Source: Microbacterium yannicii
Lineage (GTDB): Bacteria; Actinomycetota; Actinomycetes; Actinomycetales; Microbacteriaceae
NCBI RefSeq assembly: GCF_024055635.1
Contig: NZ_JAMXMB010000033.1
Span: forward strand, 51,147-115,146
Reading direction: 5' to 3'
DNA length: 64,000 bases
This document shows positions 45,581 to 55,837 of the stretch, one piece after another. A program made the translations under genes and the position numbers. The notes below the pieces were generated by a model. It ran no database searches. It worked only from the letters and a program-made list of their open reading frames with translations, and was not told where the DNA came from. Positions within the stretch are counted from its first letter, which is position 1. Each line of letters opens with the position of its first letter.

Positions 45581-46870
45581 ATGGTCCTGCTGGCGGTGGA
45601 CCGCGCCCGCATCGCCGCGGCCGCACGGCGTGTGATGGCGCGATGCGACGAGCTCGCGCGCGTGTCGGCGACGAGCGGCGGGATCGAGCGCGTGTACCTG
45701 TCGCCCGAGCACGCGCGCGTGAACCGGCTCGCGGCGGAATGGATGCGCGAGGTCGGCATGACGGCGCGCCAGGACGCCGCCGGCAACCAGCTCGGGCGGA
45801 TGACACCGGCGTCGGGCGAGGTCGATGCGCCCGCACTGCTCCTCGGCTCGCACCTCGACACGGTGCCCGATGCGGGACGCTTCGACGGGATCGTCGGTGT
45901 GCTGATGGCCCTCGAGGTCGCGCGCCTGCTGCGCGTGCCCGACGATGGGCCGGCGCGCGCCGGCCTGCCGTTCGCTCTCGAGGTAATCGCGTTCTCGGAC
46001 GAGGAGGGCACCCGCTTCGGCAAGGCGCTGCTCGGCTCGTCGGCCGTCGGGGGCACGTGGAACGACGACTGGTGGACGCTGACGGATGCCGAGGGCACGA
46101 GCCTGCGCGAGGCGTTCCTGGAGTTCGGCCTCGACCCCGCCCGCGTGGGCGAGGCGGCGCGCCGGCCGGACGAGCTCGTCGGGTACCTCGAGGCGCACAT
46201 CGAGCAGGGCCCCCAACTCGACCGACGCGGCGAGTCGCTCGCGGTGGTGTCGTCGATCGCATCGGCGCGGCGTTTCCAGGTCGTCGTCGAGGGCGAGGCG
46301 CGCCACGCCGGCGGGACGCCCTACGACATGCGCCGCGACGCGCTGCTCGGCGCGTCCGAGGCCACGCTCGCGGTCGAGCGCATCTGCCGCGCCGAGCACC
46401 ACATCATCGGCACCGTCGGACAGCTCGAGGCGTTCCCGGGGGCGGTCAACGTCGTGCCCGGCGAGGCACGGCTCTCCCTCGACCTCCGGGGCGAGTTCGA
46501 CGGCGAGCGGGATCGGGTATGGCTCTCGATCGAACGCGAGCTCGACGCGATCATGGGGCGCCGGGGTCTGCGCTGGCGGGCGCACGAGGTGCACAGCGCA
46601 CCCGCCGTGTTCTGCGCGCCGCTGCTGCAGGATGTCGTGCGCGAAGGCATCCTCTCGACCCTCCCGGGCGGCGGAGACCCCGCAGTCCTCTTCAGCCCCG
46701 CCGGCCACGACGGCATGGCGATCGGCGCGATCACCGACGTCGGCATGCTCTTCCTCCGCAACCCCGACGGCATCAGCCACCACCCCGACGAAGCGGTGTC
46801 GGCCGGCGACGTCGCGCGCGGCATCCAGGCACTCGCCGAGGCCGTGCTGCAGCTCGCCGCCGACCGCTGA
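45581..46870 (+). CDS. allC: allantoate amidohydrolase
   Basis: 429 residues, M20/HyuC-type zinc amidohydrolase. Metal and dimer motifs: LLGSHLDTVPDAGRFDG, VIAFSDEEGTRFG, YLEAHIEQGPQLD, and SPAGHDGMAIGAITDVGMLF. It hydrolyses allantoate to ureidoglycine, ammonia and CO2. ATG 45581 gives a 9-nt spacing from GGAG; GTG 45575 overlapping the previous stop is the alternative. Last gene of the plus-strand half of the island. Confidence 0.92.
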   Translation: MVLLAVDRARIAAAARRVMARCDELARVSATSGGIERVYLSPEHARVNRLAAEWMREVGMTARQDAAGNQLGRMTPASGEVDAPALLLGSHLDTVPDAGRFDGIVGVLMALEVARLLRVPDDGPARAGLPFALEVIAFSDEEGTRFGKALLGSSAVGGTWNDDWWTLTDAEGTSLREAFLEFGLDPARVGEAARRPDELVGYLEAHIEQGPQLDRRGESLAVVSSIASARRFQVVVEGEARHAGGTPYDMRRDALLGASEATLAVERICRAEHHIIGTVGQLEAFPGAVNVVPGEARLSLDLRGEFDGERDRVWLSIERELDAIMGRRGLRWRAHEVHSAPAVFCAPLLQDVVREGILSTLPGGGDPAVLFSPAGHDGMAIGAITDVGMLFLRNPDGISHHPDEAVSAGDVARGIQALAEAVLQLAADR

Positions 46871-46896
46871 AACCAGGCGCCGCTCCGGACGCCTCC

Positions 46897-46965
46897 GCGA
46901 GACCGGGGATTCTCGTCGAACCCGAGGACGTCGCCGTCTGGTTCGACGGGATTCCCCTGGTTCGC
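46897..46965. terminator. bidirectional long stem-loop, includes family C word C2
   Basis: GCGAGACCGGGGATT...GTCGAACC pairs with GGTTCGACGGGATTCCCC...GGTTCGC between convergent genes. GGATTCCCCTGGTTCG (46949-46964) is the reverse complement of C1 at 5023-5038. Confidence 0.65.
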
Positions 46966-47015
46966 GTTCGCGAGCGCGCAGGGATCGCGTTCGCCGGTAC
47001 CGCGGGGGACCGACC

Positions 47016-47876
47016 TCACCGTCCGGACGTGGGCATTCCCATGCGGGCCAGCACGACGTTCTCGACGACCTGGACGACGTTGTAAAGCAGCAGCGTCACG
47101 ATCGTGATGAGCGCCACCGACGCCCACAGCTCGTCGAAGCGGGCGGAGGCGCTGAACTTCTGGATCATGCCACCGATGCCCTGACCGGTCGACAGCCACT
47201 CCGCGAGCAGGGCGCCGGTCACGGCTCCCGGCACCGAGACCCGGGCCGCCGCGAACAGCGACGGCAGCGCTCCGGGGACGTTCACCTTGCGCAGCTGCGT
47301 CGCGCGACCGCCGCCGTAGACGTGCACGAGGTCGAGGCTCTCCTTCGAGGCCCGGCTGAGGCCGAACATGATCGACGCGAGCGCGGGGAACAGGACGACG
47401 ATCGAGCCGATGACGGCGACGGATGCCGGAGTCCCGCGTCCCGTGATCAGGATGATGACCGGGGCGATGGCCACGAGCGGCACCGAGCGCAGCAGTAGCG
47501 CGAGCGGCATCACGCCCATCTCGACCGAGCGTGACAGCGAGAAGGCCAGGGCGAGGACGACCGCGACGAGCATGCCCACCACGAAGCCGATCGCGGCGTC
47601 GGCGAGCGTCTGGGCCAGCAGCGGCATCATCTCTGCGCGGTTCGTGGCCGCCTCGTCGGAGGTGAAGAAGAACTCCCATACGTCGGCGGGGCCCTTGGCG
47701 ACGTAGGGCGAGATGCCCGTGAGGTTCACCACGGCCCACCACAGGGCGAGCACGATGACGAACGTGAGCAGGGCGTTCAGGAGCGACCGGCCGACGGTGC
47801 GCGAGACCGCCGTTGCGCGCGCCGAGCGCGGCGCGGCGGCGGTCGTCGCCGAGGTGCTCGCGATCGTCGCGGTCAT
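47016..47876 (-). CDS. ABC transporter permease (NitT/TauT type), second importer
   Basis: 286 residues, about six helices, LVHVYGGGRATQLRKVNVPG is the EAA-like loop. ATG 47876 overlaps the stop of the other permease. It resembles its neighbour (YGGxRxTQLRKV in both), so the two are paralogues that probably form a heterodimer. Confidence 0.92.
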   Translation of the reverse strand: MTATIASTSATTAAAPRSARATAVSRTVGRSLLNALLTFVIVLALWWAVVNLTGISPYVAKGPADVWEFFFTSDEAATNRAEMMPLLAQTLADAAIGFVVGMLVAVVLALAFSLSRSVEMGVMPLALLLRSVPLVAIAPVIILITGRGTPASVAVIGSIVVLFPALASIMFGLSRASKESLDLVHVYGGGRATQLRKVNVPGALPSLFAAARVSVPGAVTGALLAEWLSTGQGIGGMIQKFSASARFDELWASVALITIVTLLLYNVVQVVENVVLARMGMPTSGR

Positions 47877-48682
47877 GCCGCCACCGCCTTTCCCGATACC
47901 CAGGGCGTCACTGCGCGGGAGACGAGCCCGACGAGCGCGTAGCCGATCAGCGCGACGACCGCCGACAGCAGGAACACCGCCCAGACGCGCGCCGAGTCGA
48001 GATCGCCCTGCAGGCGGATGAGGGTGATCCCGACACCGCGGTCGGTGCCTCCCATGTACTCGCCGAGGATCGCGCCCAGGAAGGCGGAGGGCACGGCGAT
48101 CTGCAGCGCGTTGAGGATCGCTGGCGTCGCGGCGATCAGCCGCACCTTGCGCAGCTGCGTGAACCGCGAGCCGCCGTACACCCGCACCACGTCGAGGCTC
48201 GAGCGGTCCGCCGCACGGAAGCCGAGGAGGGCGCCGACCACCGTCGTGAAGAACACGGCGAGGGCAGCGAGGAAGATCGCCGTCGCACTCGGATCGCCGG
48301 CGCGCTTCGCACCGCCGAGCACCACGATCGCGATGCCTCCGACCGCGACCACCGGCAGGCAGTAGCTGACGACGGCGATCTGCACGACGACGGCCTCGAT
48401 GCGCGGCACCAGCAGCACCGTGGCCGCCACCAGCAGCGCGATGCCGTTGCCCCACGCGTACCCGATGAGCGCCTCTGTGATCGTCACCTGGAACACGCTC
48501 CAGTACGCGGCCAGCCCGTCCTGCCAGATCGTCTGGAAGACGACGAAGGGCGACGGCACCGGGGTGAACGTGGTCCCCGGCGGTGGTTGGAAGACGGTGA
48601 CCGAGAACAGCCACCAGGCGGCGATCAGCGCGATCGCGCCGATGACGCCCGCCAGCCAGCCGGGAAGGGAGCGCCCGCGCAT
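47873..48682 (-). CDS. ABC transporter permease (NitT/TauT type), second importer
   Basis: 269 residues with a short N-terminus, helix WLAGVIGAIALIAAWWLFSV and the loop VVRVYGGSRFTQLRKVRL. Its ATG overlaps the ATPase stop by one base and its own stop overlaps the next permease start (ATGA). Confidence 0.92.
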   Translation of the reverse strand: MRGRSLPGWLAGVIGAIALIAAWWLFSVTVFQPPPGTTFTPVPSPFVVFQTIWQDGLAAYWSVFQVTITEALIGYAWGNGIALLVAATVLLVPRIEAVVVQIAVVSYCLPVVAVGGIAIVVLGGAKRAGDPSATAIFLAALAVFFTTVVGALLGFRAADRSSLDVVRVYGGSRFTQLRKVRLIAATPAILNALQIAVPSAFLGAILGEYMGGTDRGVGITLIRLQGDLDSARVWAVFLLSAVVALIGYALVGLVSRAVTPWVSGKAVAA

Positions 48683-49557
48683 CAGGACTCCGCAGCGGCG
48701 CGGCCGTCCGCACCGAAGAGCAGCTCCGACGCGCGGTCGACGAGGAGGTGGAACTCGGGGGAGCGCTGCATGTCGGGCGTGCGCGGATGCGGCAGGTCGA
48801 CCTCGATGATCTCCTTGATGCGGCCGGGACGCGGCGACATCACCGCGACCCGATCGGAGAGGAAGATCGCCTCCGACACACCGTGGGTCACGAGGAGGGT
48901 GGTGGCCGGCTTCTCGGTCCAGATGCGCAGCAGCTCGAGGTTGAGGTTCTGACGCGTCATGTCGTCGAGCGCGCCGAACGGCTCGTCGAGTAGGAGCACC
49001 GAGGGCTTCAGGGCGAGGGCGCGCGCGATCGACACGCGCTGGCGCATGCCTCCCGACAGCTGCGCGGGCTTCGCCTTCTCGAAGCCGGTCAGGCCGACGA
49101 GGGCGATGAGCTCGTCGATATAGGCCTTGTCGACCCGTCGGCCGGCGATCTCGAAGACGAGCCGGATGTTCGCCGAGACGCTGCGCCACGGCAGCAGCGC
49201 GTGGTCCTGGAAGGCGATGCCCAGTTCACTGTCGCGGCGCAGTTGCGCCGGCGTCTTGCCGTCGACGAACACCTCGCCGGTGGTGGGCGTCTCGAGGTCG
49301 GCGAGGATGCGGAGGATGGTCGACTTGCCGCAGCCGGAGGGGCCGAGCAGAGCCAGGAACGACCCCTGGTCGGTGTGCAGGTGGGTGTCCTGCAGGGCGG
49401 TCACGCTCTGCCCGCGACCCGTCTGGAACGTCTTGCTGAGGCCGTCGATGCGGATGCCGGTGCCCGGGGCGGGCGCCGCCGGCGAGGTCTCCCCCGCCGA
49501 CGGTGCCACGTCCGCGGCATCCGTCGCCCTGGTGCTGTTCAGGTGCGTGTCGGTCAT
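48682..49557 (-). CDS. ABC transporter ATP-binding protein, second importer
   Basis: 291 residues. A disordered Ala/Thr/Pro-rich N-terminus (about 1-33) precedes the ATPase: [69 protein letters not shown] 49557. Acts with the two permeases and the lipoprotein upstream. Context in the purine island suggests a purine or ureide substrate. Confidence 0.93.
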   Translation of the reverse strand: MTDTHLNSTRATDAADVAPSAGETSPAAPAPGTGIRIDGLSKTFQTGRGQSVTALQDTHLHTDQGSFLALLGPSGCGKSTILRILADLETPTTGEVFVDGKTPAQLRRDSELGIAFQDHALLPWRSVSANIRLVFEIAGRRVDKAYIDELIALVGLTGFEKAKPAQLSGGMRQRVSIARALALKPSVLLLDEPFGALDDMTRQNLNLELLRIWTEKPATTLLVTHGVSEAIFLSDRVAVMSPRPGRIKEIIEVDLPHPRTPDMQRSPEFHLLVDRASELLFGADGRAAAES

Positions 49558-49580
49558 GATGATTGCCGCCCGGTCGGGGA

Positions 49581-50699
49581 CTACGGCAGGTAGTCCTTGA
49601 GCTCGGGGTTCTCCTCGTAGATCTCGTCGATGATCGTCGTGTCGAACAGGTCGTCGACCGAGACGTCCCAGCCGGCCGCGGCGAGCGATGCGACGGTCTG
49701 CTCCTTGAGCTCGTCCGAGATCGTGAACAGGCCGTTCGCCTCGGTCTCGTCGGTCGAGATCAGCAGCTTCTCGGCCTCGAGCCCCTTGGCCGTCTTGACC
49801 GGGTCGAGGGCGCCGAAGACGGCCTCCAGGCCGTCCTCCGACTCGGAGGCAGCCTCGTTGTAGTACGTCTCGATGAGCGAGACCGTGTCGTCGGTCGACT
49901 CGCGGAAGACGTCGGTCCAGCCCTTGATCTCGGCGATCAGGAACGCCTTCAGCAGGTCCTCGTTCTCGGCGAGGAACTGGTCGGTGACGCTGAACGCCTC
50001 GGCGACGTACGGCACGCCGTTCTCGGCGTACGAGAGGTTGGTGACCTCGTAGCCGGCGAGCTCGACCGTGAGGGCCTCGTTCGTGAGGTACGCCATGAAG
50101 CCGTCGACCTCGCCGTTCATGAGCGGGGTCGGGTCGAAGTCCACCGGCACGACGGTGACGTCTGCGGGGTCGATGTCGTTGGCGTTCAGCAGCGCGGCGA
50201 ACACCGAGGCGTTGGAGTCCTGCACGCCGATGGTCTTGCCCACGAGGTCCTGCGGCGTGGTGATGTTGCCGCCGTCGGCGAGGGACAGGATCGTGAAGGG
50301 GTTCTTCTGGAAGGTCGTGCCGATGATCTTCAGCGGCGCCTCCTCCTCGGCGACCGCAGCGCCGATCGAGGCCGCGTCGCTCAGGGCGACCTCGACGGTG
50401 CCCGAGAGGAGCTTGGCGACGCCGGTGTCGGGACCGGAGATGCCGATCACGTCGTCGAAGCCGGCCTCGTCGTAGTAGCCGTTCTCGTAGGCGTAGAACT
50501 CTCCCGCGAACTCCTCGTTCTTGATCCACGAGTACTGGACGCTGATCTCGCCGTACGACGCCTCCTCTTCGCCGCCGCCGCTCGCACCGGGCGCGGAGCC
50601 CCCGGATGCGCAGCCGGCGAGGACGAGGGCGGAGGTGACGAATGCGGCCGCGGCGGCCGCGAGGCGGCGATACCGGGCCGGGTTGCTGTGTCGTGCCAT
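49581..50699 (-). CDS. ABC transporter substrate-binding lipoprotein, second importer
   Basis: 372 residues. Signal peptide with lipobox LVLAGC, Gly/Ser/Glu linker, then NMT1/THI5-like domain: [62 protein letters not shown]1-like proteins bind pyrimidines, riboflavin or related heterocycles, which suits a purine-derived ligand here. First gene of its operon, 135 bp after the end of the xanthine dehydrogenase gene. Confidence 0.92.
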   Translation of the reverse strand: MARHSNPARYRRLAAAAAAFVTSALVLAGCASGGSAPGASGGGEEEASYGEISVQYSWIKNEEFAGEFYAYENGYYDEAGFDDVIGISGPDTGVAKLLSGTVEVALSDAASIGAAVAEEEAPLKIIGTTFQKNPFTILSLADGGNITTPQDLVGKTIGVQDSNASVFAALLNANDIDPADVTVVPVDFDPTPLMNGEVDGFMAYLTNEALTVELAGYEVTNLSYAENGVPYVAEAFSVTDQFLAENEDLLKAFLIAEIKGWTDVFRESTDDTVSLIETYYNEAASESEDGLEAVFGALDPVKTAKGLEAEKLLISTDETEANGLFTISDELKEQTVASLAAAGWDVSVDDLFDTTIIDEIYEENPELKDYLP

Positions 50700-50834
50700 C
50701 GGGTGTGGCTCCCCTTCTGATGCGATGTGATCTGAGCGACGCTATGACCTCGACGTTTCGCCTCGTGCGCCCCGGTGTTTCCGGGGTGTGACGACGTGCG
50801 CCGGGTAGCCGATCCGGCCCCCGGATGCTTCGCT

Positions 50835-53800
50835 TCAGCGGGCGACGGACGCCTCGAACGGGACGGATGCCGCATCCCTCGCGCCGTCGTTCACAAGCCG
50901 CCACACCCGCTCGCGGGTGAAGGGCTGATGGTATGGACGGCGGCCCACGGCACGTGCGATCGCGTTGCCCACGGCGGCGGCGACCGGGTTGTAGGGCGAC
51001 TCGCTCATGGACTTCGCGCCGAACGGCCCGACCGAGTCGTGGGTCTCGGCCAGCAGCACCTCGGTCGTCGGGACGTCGGCGAACTGCGGCACGCGATACA
51101 GGCGGAAGGCCGGATTGGCGACGGCTCCCGCGTCGTCGATCAGCACCTCTTCGTAGAGCGCGCTGCCGAGTCCCTGGGCGGCGCCGCCCTCGATCTGCCC
51201 CCTGCACTGGGCGGGGTTCATCACGAATCCCGCGTCGGCGGACTGCACGGACTGCAGCACCCGCACGGTGCCGGTCTCCGGGTCGACGGCCACGCGGACC
51301 GCGTGGACGTTGAACGACAGGCTTCGCTCGTCGCCATGCTCGCTGCCGGTGCCGACGATGCCCTCCGCCGTTCGGTGTGCCGCCACGGCGGCTCGCACCA
51401 GCTCGGTGTACGAGACGAGGCGAGCGCCCGCCTGCACCCCGCCGGGGGCCAGTCGCACGGCATCCGTGCCGGTGAGGCGGCGCGCGGACTCGAGCATGCG
51501 CGCCTTCAGCTGCCGGCATGCGGCGGTCAGCGCCTTGCCCGCGCCGGTGACGCCGGCCGAGGCGAACGCTCCGGTGTCGTGGAGGACGAGGTCGGTGTCG
51601 GAACCGCGCAGCAGGATCCGCTCCGGCGTTGCCTCGAGCACGGTCGCCGCGATCTGACGCATCACGGTGCTCGTGCCGTTGCCGAACTCGGCCGTGCCGA
51701 CCGCGAGTGCGATCGTGCCGTCGGTGCGGAGCGTCACCGACGTGTGCGCGTGGTGGCCGCCGGGGGCCATCGCGGCGATGAACGACAGCGCCATGCCCTC
51801 GCCGACGAGCCAGCCGTCGGGTGCCGGCACGCCGTTGCCTCGTTCGAGCGCGCCCTGCGCCAGGTCGAGGCACTGGTCGAGGCCGTAGCTGCCCCACACG
51901 AGGTCTTCGTCGTGCTCGTCGCGCACGGTGAGGAGCGGGTCGCCCGCCCGCACGGCGTTGAGGCGGCGCAGGTCGAACGGATCCATGCCGAGCCGCTCGG
52001 CGAGCAGGTCGAGCGCCGACTCGACGCCGAGGATCACCTGGCCGAGCCCGTAGCCGCGGAAGGCTCCGGACGGCACGTTGTTCGTGTAGACGACCTCGGC
52101 GTCGACGCGCTTGACCGGGCAGCGGTACACGTTGATCGATTCGGCGCAGCCGTGGAACATCACGCCGATGCCGTGGTTGCCGTAGGCGCCGGTGTCGCTC
52201 AGCACGTCGAGTCTGATCGCGGTGAGCACGCCCTCCGCTGTGGCGCCGAGGGTCACGCCGACCCGGAACGGATGCCGCACCGAGGCGCGCCGGAACTCGT
52301 CGGCGCGCGTGAACTCGTACGCCACCGTGCGTCCGGTGCGCAGCACGGCGAGGGCGACCAGGTCTTCCGCGAACATCTCCTGCTTGCCGCCGAAGCCACC
52401 GCCCACGCGCGCCGCATGGACCCGCACGCGCTCGCGGGGCAGTTCGAACAGCCGTGCCAGCTCGTCCCGCACGAGGAACGGCACCTGCGTGCTCGAGCGG
52501 ATGACGAGCCGGCCCTCCTCGTCCAGGCGGCCGACCGCGCCGTGCGTCTCGAGCTGCGCGTGCGAGACGCGGCTCGTCTGCCACGTGCCGGTGACGGTGA
52601 CCGCGCTCGCCGCGAGGGCTGCCTCGACATCACCGCCGATGCCGTCGTGGAGCGTCGCCAGCACGTTGCGGGATGCCTCGGCCACGCGATGCTCGGCCGT
52701 CAGACCGGGGTGCAACACCGGTGCTCCCGGGCGCCGCGCCTCTTCGGGATCGAAGACCGCGTCGAGCACGTCGTACTCGACGGCGATCAGACGACAGGCC
52801 TCGTCGGCGGCCTCCGCCGTCTCTGCGACGATCGCCGCCACCCGCTGCCCGACGAAGCGCACCACGTCGTCGAGGATGCGGGTGTCGTCGGGGTCGTCCT
52901 CGCGGTGCTCGTGCCGTGCAGTGGAGAACCGCCGCGCCGTGACGTTCTGGTGCGTGAAGACGGCGACCACCCCCGGCACAGCCCGGGCGGCCGTCGCATC
53001 GATCGAGACGATGCGGGCGTGCGCATGCGGCGAGCCGACGACACGGAGCACGAGGGCGTCGGAGGTGTCGGTGTCGAACGTGAAGGGCTCGAGCCCCTGC
53101 ACGATGCGGCGGCCGGGCTCGGGTCGCACGGACTGCCCGACGAGCCCTTCGACAGGCTCAGGGACCGGGGCCAGGGTCTCCGAGCAGCCGGTCGCTGAGC
53201 CTGTCGAAGCGCACCCCGCGTTGCGCACGGGATCGGAACCCCCGGTCGCTGAGCCTGTCGAAGCGCACCCCGTCTCACGCACGGGATCGGAACCCCCGGT
53301 CGCTGAGCCTGTCGAAGCGCACCCCGTCTCGCGCACGGGATCGGGACCCCCGGTCGCTGAGCCTGTCGAAGCGCACCCCGCGTTGCGCACGGGATCGGAA
53401 CCTCCGGTCGCTGAGCCTGTCGAAGCGCACCCCGCCTCGCGCACGGGATCGGAGCCCCCGGTCGCTGAGCCTGTCGGAGCGCACCCCGTCTCGCGCACGG
53501 GATCGGAACCCCCGGTCGCTGAGCCCGTCGGAGCGCACCCCGCGTTGCGCACGGGATCGGAACCCCCGGTCGCTGAGCCTGTCGGAGCGCACCCCGTGTC
53601 GCGCACGGGGCCGAGCACCGCGGCCTGGATCGCGTCGCGGATCGGCCGGTACCCGGTGCAGCGGCACAGGTTGCCTTTCATGCGCCGGTCGAGATCGGGC
53701 AGGTCGTCGGCGCTCAGCGTCGAGGCGGTCACCGCCATCCCGGGGGTGCAGAACCCGCACTGGAAGCCGAAGTGCTCGACGAGGGCCTCCTGCACCGGGT

Positions 53801-54041
53801 GCAGGCCGTCACCGGGAGCGAGCCCTGCCGCCGTCGTGACGGAAGCGCCCTCGGCCCGCACGGCCGGGATGATGCACGAGTGCACCGGCATGCCGTCGAG
53901 GATCACGCCGCACGCGCCGCAGTCCCCGGCATCGCAGCCCTTCTTGACCTCGTGATGACCGTTCTCGCGCAGCAGTGTCCGCAGGCACTGCCCGGCGCGG
54001 GGCTCGGCCTCGAGCGGCTCGCCGTTGACCTCGAGCCTCAT
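50835..54041 (-). CDS. xanthine dehydrogenase, fused Fe-S and molybdopterin subunits with a repeat-encoded linker
   Basis: 1068 residues. Residues 1-140: two [2Fe-2S] domains with Cys36, 41, 44, 56 ([17 protein letters not shown]) and Cys95, 98, 126, 128 ([21 protein letters not shown]). Residues about 300-1068: molybdopterin-binding part with [29 protein letters not shown] and [15 protein letters not shown] near the catalytic Glu. Between them lie about 156 residues of low-complexity repeat (eight 18-residue units with [11 protein letters not shown]), which is repeat element A4. It oxidises hypoxanthine/xanthine to urate with the FAD subunit encoded next to it. The small and large subunits are usually separate genes. 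Confidence 0.94.
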   Translation of the reverse strand: MRLEVNGEPLEAEPRAGQCLRTLLRENGHHEVKKGCDAGDCGACGVILDGMPVHSCIIPAVRAEGASVTTAAGLAPGDGLHPVQEALVEHFGFQCGFCTPGMAVTASTLSADDLPDLDRRMKGNLCRCTGYRPIRDAIQAAVLGPVRDTGCAPTGSATGGSDPVRNAGCAPTGSATGGSDPVRETGCAPTGSATGGSDPVREAGCASTGSATGGSDPVRNAGCASTGSATGGPDPVRETGCASTGSATGGSDPVRETGCASTGSATGGSDPVRNAGCASTGSATGCSETLAPVPEPVEGLVGQSVRPEPGRRIVQGLEPFTFDTDTSDALVLRVVGSPHAHARIVSIDATAARAVPGVVAVFTHQNVTARRFSTARHEHREDDPDDTRILDDVVRFVGQRVAAIVAETAEAADEACRLIAVEYDVLDAVFDPEEARRPGAPVLHPGLTAEHRVAEASRNVLATLHDGIGGDVEAALAASAVTVTGTWQTSRVSHAQLETHGAVGRLDEEGRLVIRSSTQVPFLVRDELARLFELPRERVRVHAARVGGGFGGKQEMFAEDLVALAVLRTGRTVAYEFTRADEFRRASVRHPFRVGVTLGATAEGVLTAIRLDVLSDTGAYGNHGIGVMFHGCAESINVYRCPVKRVDAEVVYTNNVPSGAFRGYGLGQVILGVESALDLLAERLGMDPFDLRRLNAVRAGDPLLTVRDEHDEDLVWGSYGLDQCLDLAQGALERGNGVPAPDGWLVGEGMALSFIAAMAPGGHHAHTSVTLRTDGTIALAVGTAEFGNGTSTVMRQIAATVLEATPERILLRGSDTDLVLHDTGAFASAGVTGAGKALTAACRQLKARMLESARRLTGTDAVRLAPGGVQAGARLVSYTELVRAAVAAHRTAEGIVGTGSEHGDERSLSFNVHAVRVAVDPETGTVRVLQSVQSADAGFVMNPAQCRGQIEGGAAQGLGSALYEEVLIDDAGAVANPAFRLYRVPQFADVPTTEVLLAETHDSVGPFGAKSMSESPYNPVAAAVGNAIARAVGRRPYHQPFTRERVWRLVNDGARDAASVPFEASVAR
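53147..53617. repeat. family A element A4: 54-bp tandem array inside xanthine dehydrogenase
   Basis: Starts with CTTCGACAGGCTCAG (53147-53161), then eight units of 54 bp at 53195, 53249, 53303, 53357, 53411, 53465, 53519 and 53573, each beginning CTGAGCCTGTCGAAG or, in the last three, a variant with GTCGGAG. 54 bp = 18 codons, so copy number can change without a frameshift. Confidence 0.92.
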
Positions 54042-54877
54042 GCCGCGCGCTCCTGCCGTGCGAGATCGCCGCGGATCCGTTCGGCCAGCACGACGCTCAC
54101 CGCTCGGCGCCAGTCGGCGGCGCCGAGCGAGTCGCTGTAATACCCCGGAGCTCCTCCGACGACCTCGGCGAGGATCGCCGCATCGGGCACCTGCGGGAAT
54201 CGGAACACGACGGGGCGCTCTGTCGACGCCGTCACCGTGACCACGACTTCGCCGTCGACGTCGAGCCGCCCGGTCACCACCGCGCCCGATCGTCCGTGCT
54301 CGGCGAGGGCGATCTTGCGCAGCAGCACGCGCGACCGCATCGCGTGCTCAGGCAGGTCCACGGCGCGCAGCACCTCCCCACGCCGCAGCGAGTTCTCGCC
54401 GTTGCCGGTGATGAGGTCCGCGACGGGAAGCGTGTACTTCCCCCCTCCGGCGGTCCACACCTCGCCGGTGCCGTCGAGGGCGACGGCCAGCGAGATCATC
54501 GCACCCGCGGCGAACGAGCGGCACACGTTGCCGCCGACAGTCGCTGTGTTCCAGATCTTGAACGACGCGAGCAGCGCGTTCGCCGCGTCCGGAATGACGG
54601 ATGCCGCGGCCCACCCCGCAGGCACGCCCTGCGCCCCGCGGCCTTCGGCCCATGCGACGAGGTCCGCGATGGTGCACGTCGCTCCGATGCGAAGGCCCTG
54701 GTCGGTGATCTCGAGGGCGGGCCATCCCATGGTCGTCAGGTCGACGAACCCCGTCGTTCCGGGCTGCGGCTCGCTCATGAGCCAGGTGCCGCCCGCGAGG
54801 AACGTCTCGCCTGCGACCAGGCGCAGGTCGTCCCGCCCGCGCGCCCGGCGGTACGAGGTGACCGAGGTGATGTCCAC
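54038..54877 (-). CDS. xanthine dehydrogenase FAD-binding subunit
   Basis: 279 residues, CO-dehydrogenase flavoprotein type. FAD motifs [13 protein letters not shown] near the N-terminus and [19 protein letters not shown]-terminal CODH_C domain. It passes electrons from the Fe-S clusters to NAD. Four-base overlap (ATGA) with the fused subunit gene. Confidence 0.93.
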   Translation of the reverse strand: MDITSVTSYRRARGRDDLRLVAGETFLAGGTWLMSEPQPGTTGFVDLTTMGWPALEITDQGLRIGATCTIADLVAWAEGRGAQGVPAGWAAASVIPDAANALLASFKIWNTATVGGNVCRSFAAGAMISLAVALDGTGEVWTAGGGKYTLPVADLITGNGENSLRRGEVLRAVDLPEHAMRSRVLLRKIALAEHGRSGAVVTGRLDVDGEVVVTVTASTERPVVFRFPQVPDAAILAEVVGGAPGYYSDSLGAADWRRAVSVVLAERIRGDLARQERAA

Positions 54878-55031
54878 GCGTGCGTCCTTCCGCTGCGACT
54901 GCCGGCGTCGCCCCTTCGAGGCGGGGCGCTGATCCGACAGTCAAGCAATGCGCGGTTTCACCGGTGTTTCGCCCGATTGCGGGCGCGCGCCGATTCTGCG
55001 GTGACGGTCCGCCGAGGAGCGCGAAGACGTC

Positions 55032-55694
55032 TCAGTCGCCCTGCGCGCCGGCGGCATCGCGCTGTGCGCTGCCGGCATCGTCCGGGTGAGTCGAAGGGTC
55101 GGGGCGTGGGCCGCGGTGCGGGATCGGCTGCGGCGACTCGCCGCGGGACGGACGTGGCGGCTCGGGCGGGGCATCCGCTCGGACGCTCCCCTCGAAGGGG
55201 ATCAGCGGATCGGCGCGTCCGGAATGCTTCGGGAAGCGCCGGCCTGTCACGGTGCTCGCGGTGATCCTGATCGCGAAGAACTTCGGTGTCGGGCTCCAGG
55301 ACTCGAGTTCGCGCACGCCGCTGCGGCGGATCTCGTCGTCGCTCGTGACACGGGCAGCTCCGCCCCGGACGACGACGCTCCAGAGCGAGTCGTCCGTCTC
55401 GCCGTCGACCTCGAACGCGACGAGCGGATGCTGTGCGATGTGCAGGAGCTTCGCGTCGCGGGCGGTGCGCACGAAGAGCGAGCCCTCGTAGGTGGTGAAG
55501 TTCACGGGGAAGACGTCGGGTGCGCCGTCCGCGTGGATCACGGCGAGCCGTCCCAGTCGCGCTTCCTGGAGCAGCGACCAGCATTCCGACGTCGCGAGGC
55601 GCTCCACCTGCGCGGTCCCGCGGGGAGCAGCTCCGACTCCGGCCGATGAAGCCGCCGGGTCCGTCTCGCGCCCCGCCGATCGGGAAGCATCCAT
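55032..55694 (-). CDS. pyridoxamine 5'-phosphate oxidase-like flavoprotein
   Basis: 220 residues. Split-barrel domain about 30-160: CWSLLQEARLGRLAVIHADG, PVNFTTYEGSLFVRTA, FEVDGETDDSLWSVVVRG. A Ser/Thr/Ala-rich start and a Pro/Arg-rich tail of about 60 residues are disordered. It probably binds FMN, F420 or heme; no clear link to purines. GAGGAGG precedes ATG 55694. Confidence 0.85.
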   Translation of the reverse strand: MDASRSAGRETDPAASSAGVGAAPRGTAQVERLATSECWSLLQEARLGRLAVIHADGAPDVFPVNFTTYEGSLFVRTARDAKLLHIAQHPLVAFEVDGETDDSLWSVVVRGGAARVTSDDEIRRSGVRELESWSPTPKFFAIRITASTVTGRRFPKHSGRADPLIPFEGSVRADAPPEPPRPSRGESPQPIPHRGPRPDPSTHPDDAGSAQRDAAGAQGD

Positions 55695-55837
55695 CGCCGC
55701 CTCCTCTTCCTCCTTCGGTCATACCCCCGACCGGTGCGTTACGGAAGGGCCTGCGGCGCGACGGACGGCGCGGCGCGGCATCCGTCTCCCGTCCTTCCGC
55801 ACCCCGCCCCCAATGCCACTGGGGTCGAGGCTGTTCG

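Noticed and set aside
48682..52584. A 1300-codon minus-strand frame joining the ABC ATPase to upstream sequence
   Set aside because: Only the last 291 codons are the ATPase; the rest is a frame-shifted shadow of the binding protein and xanthine dehydrogenase.
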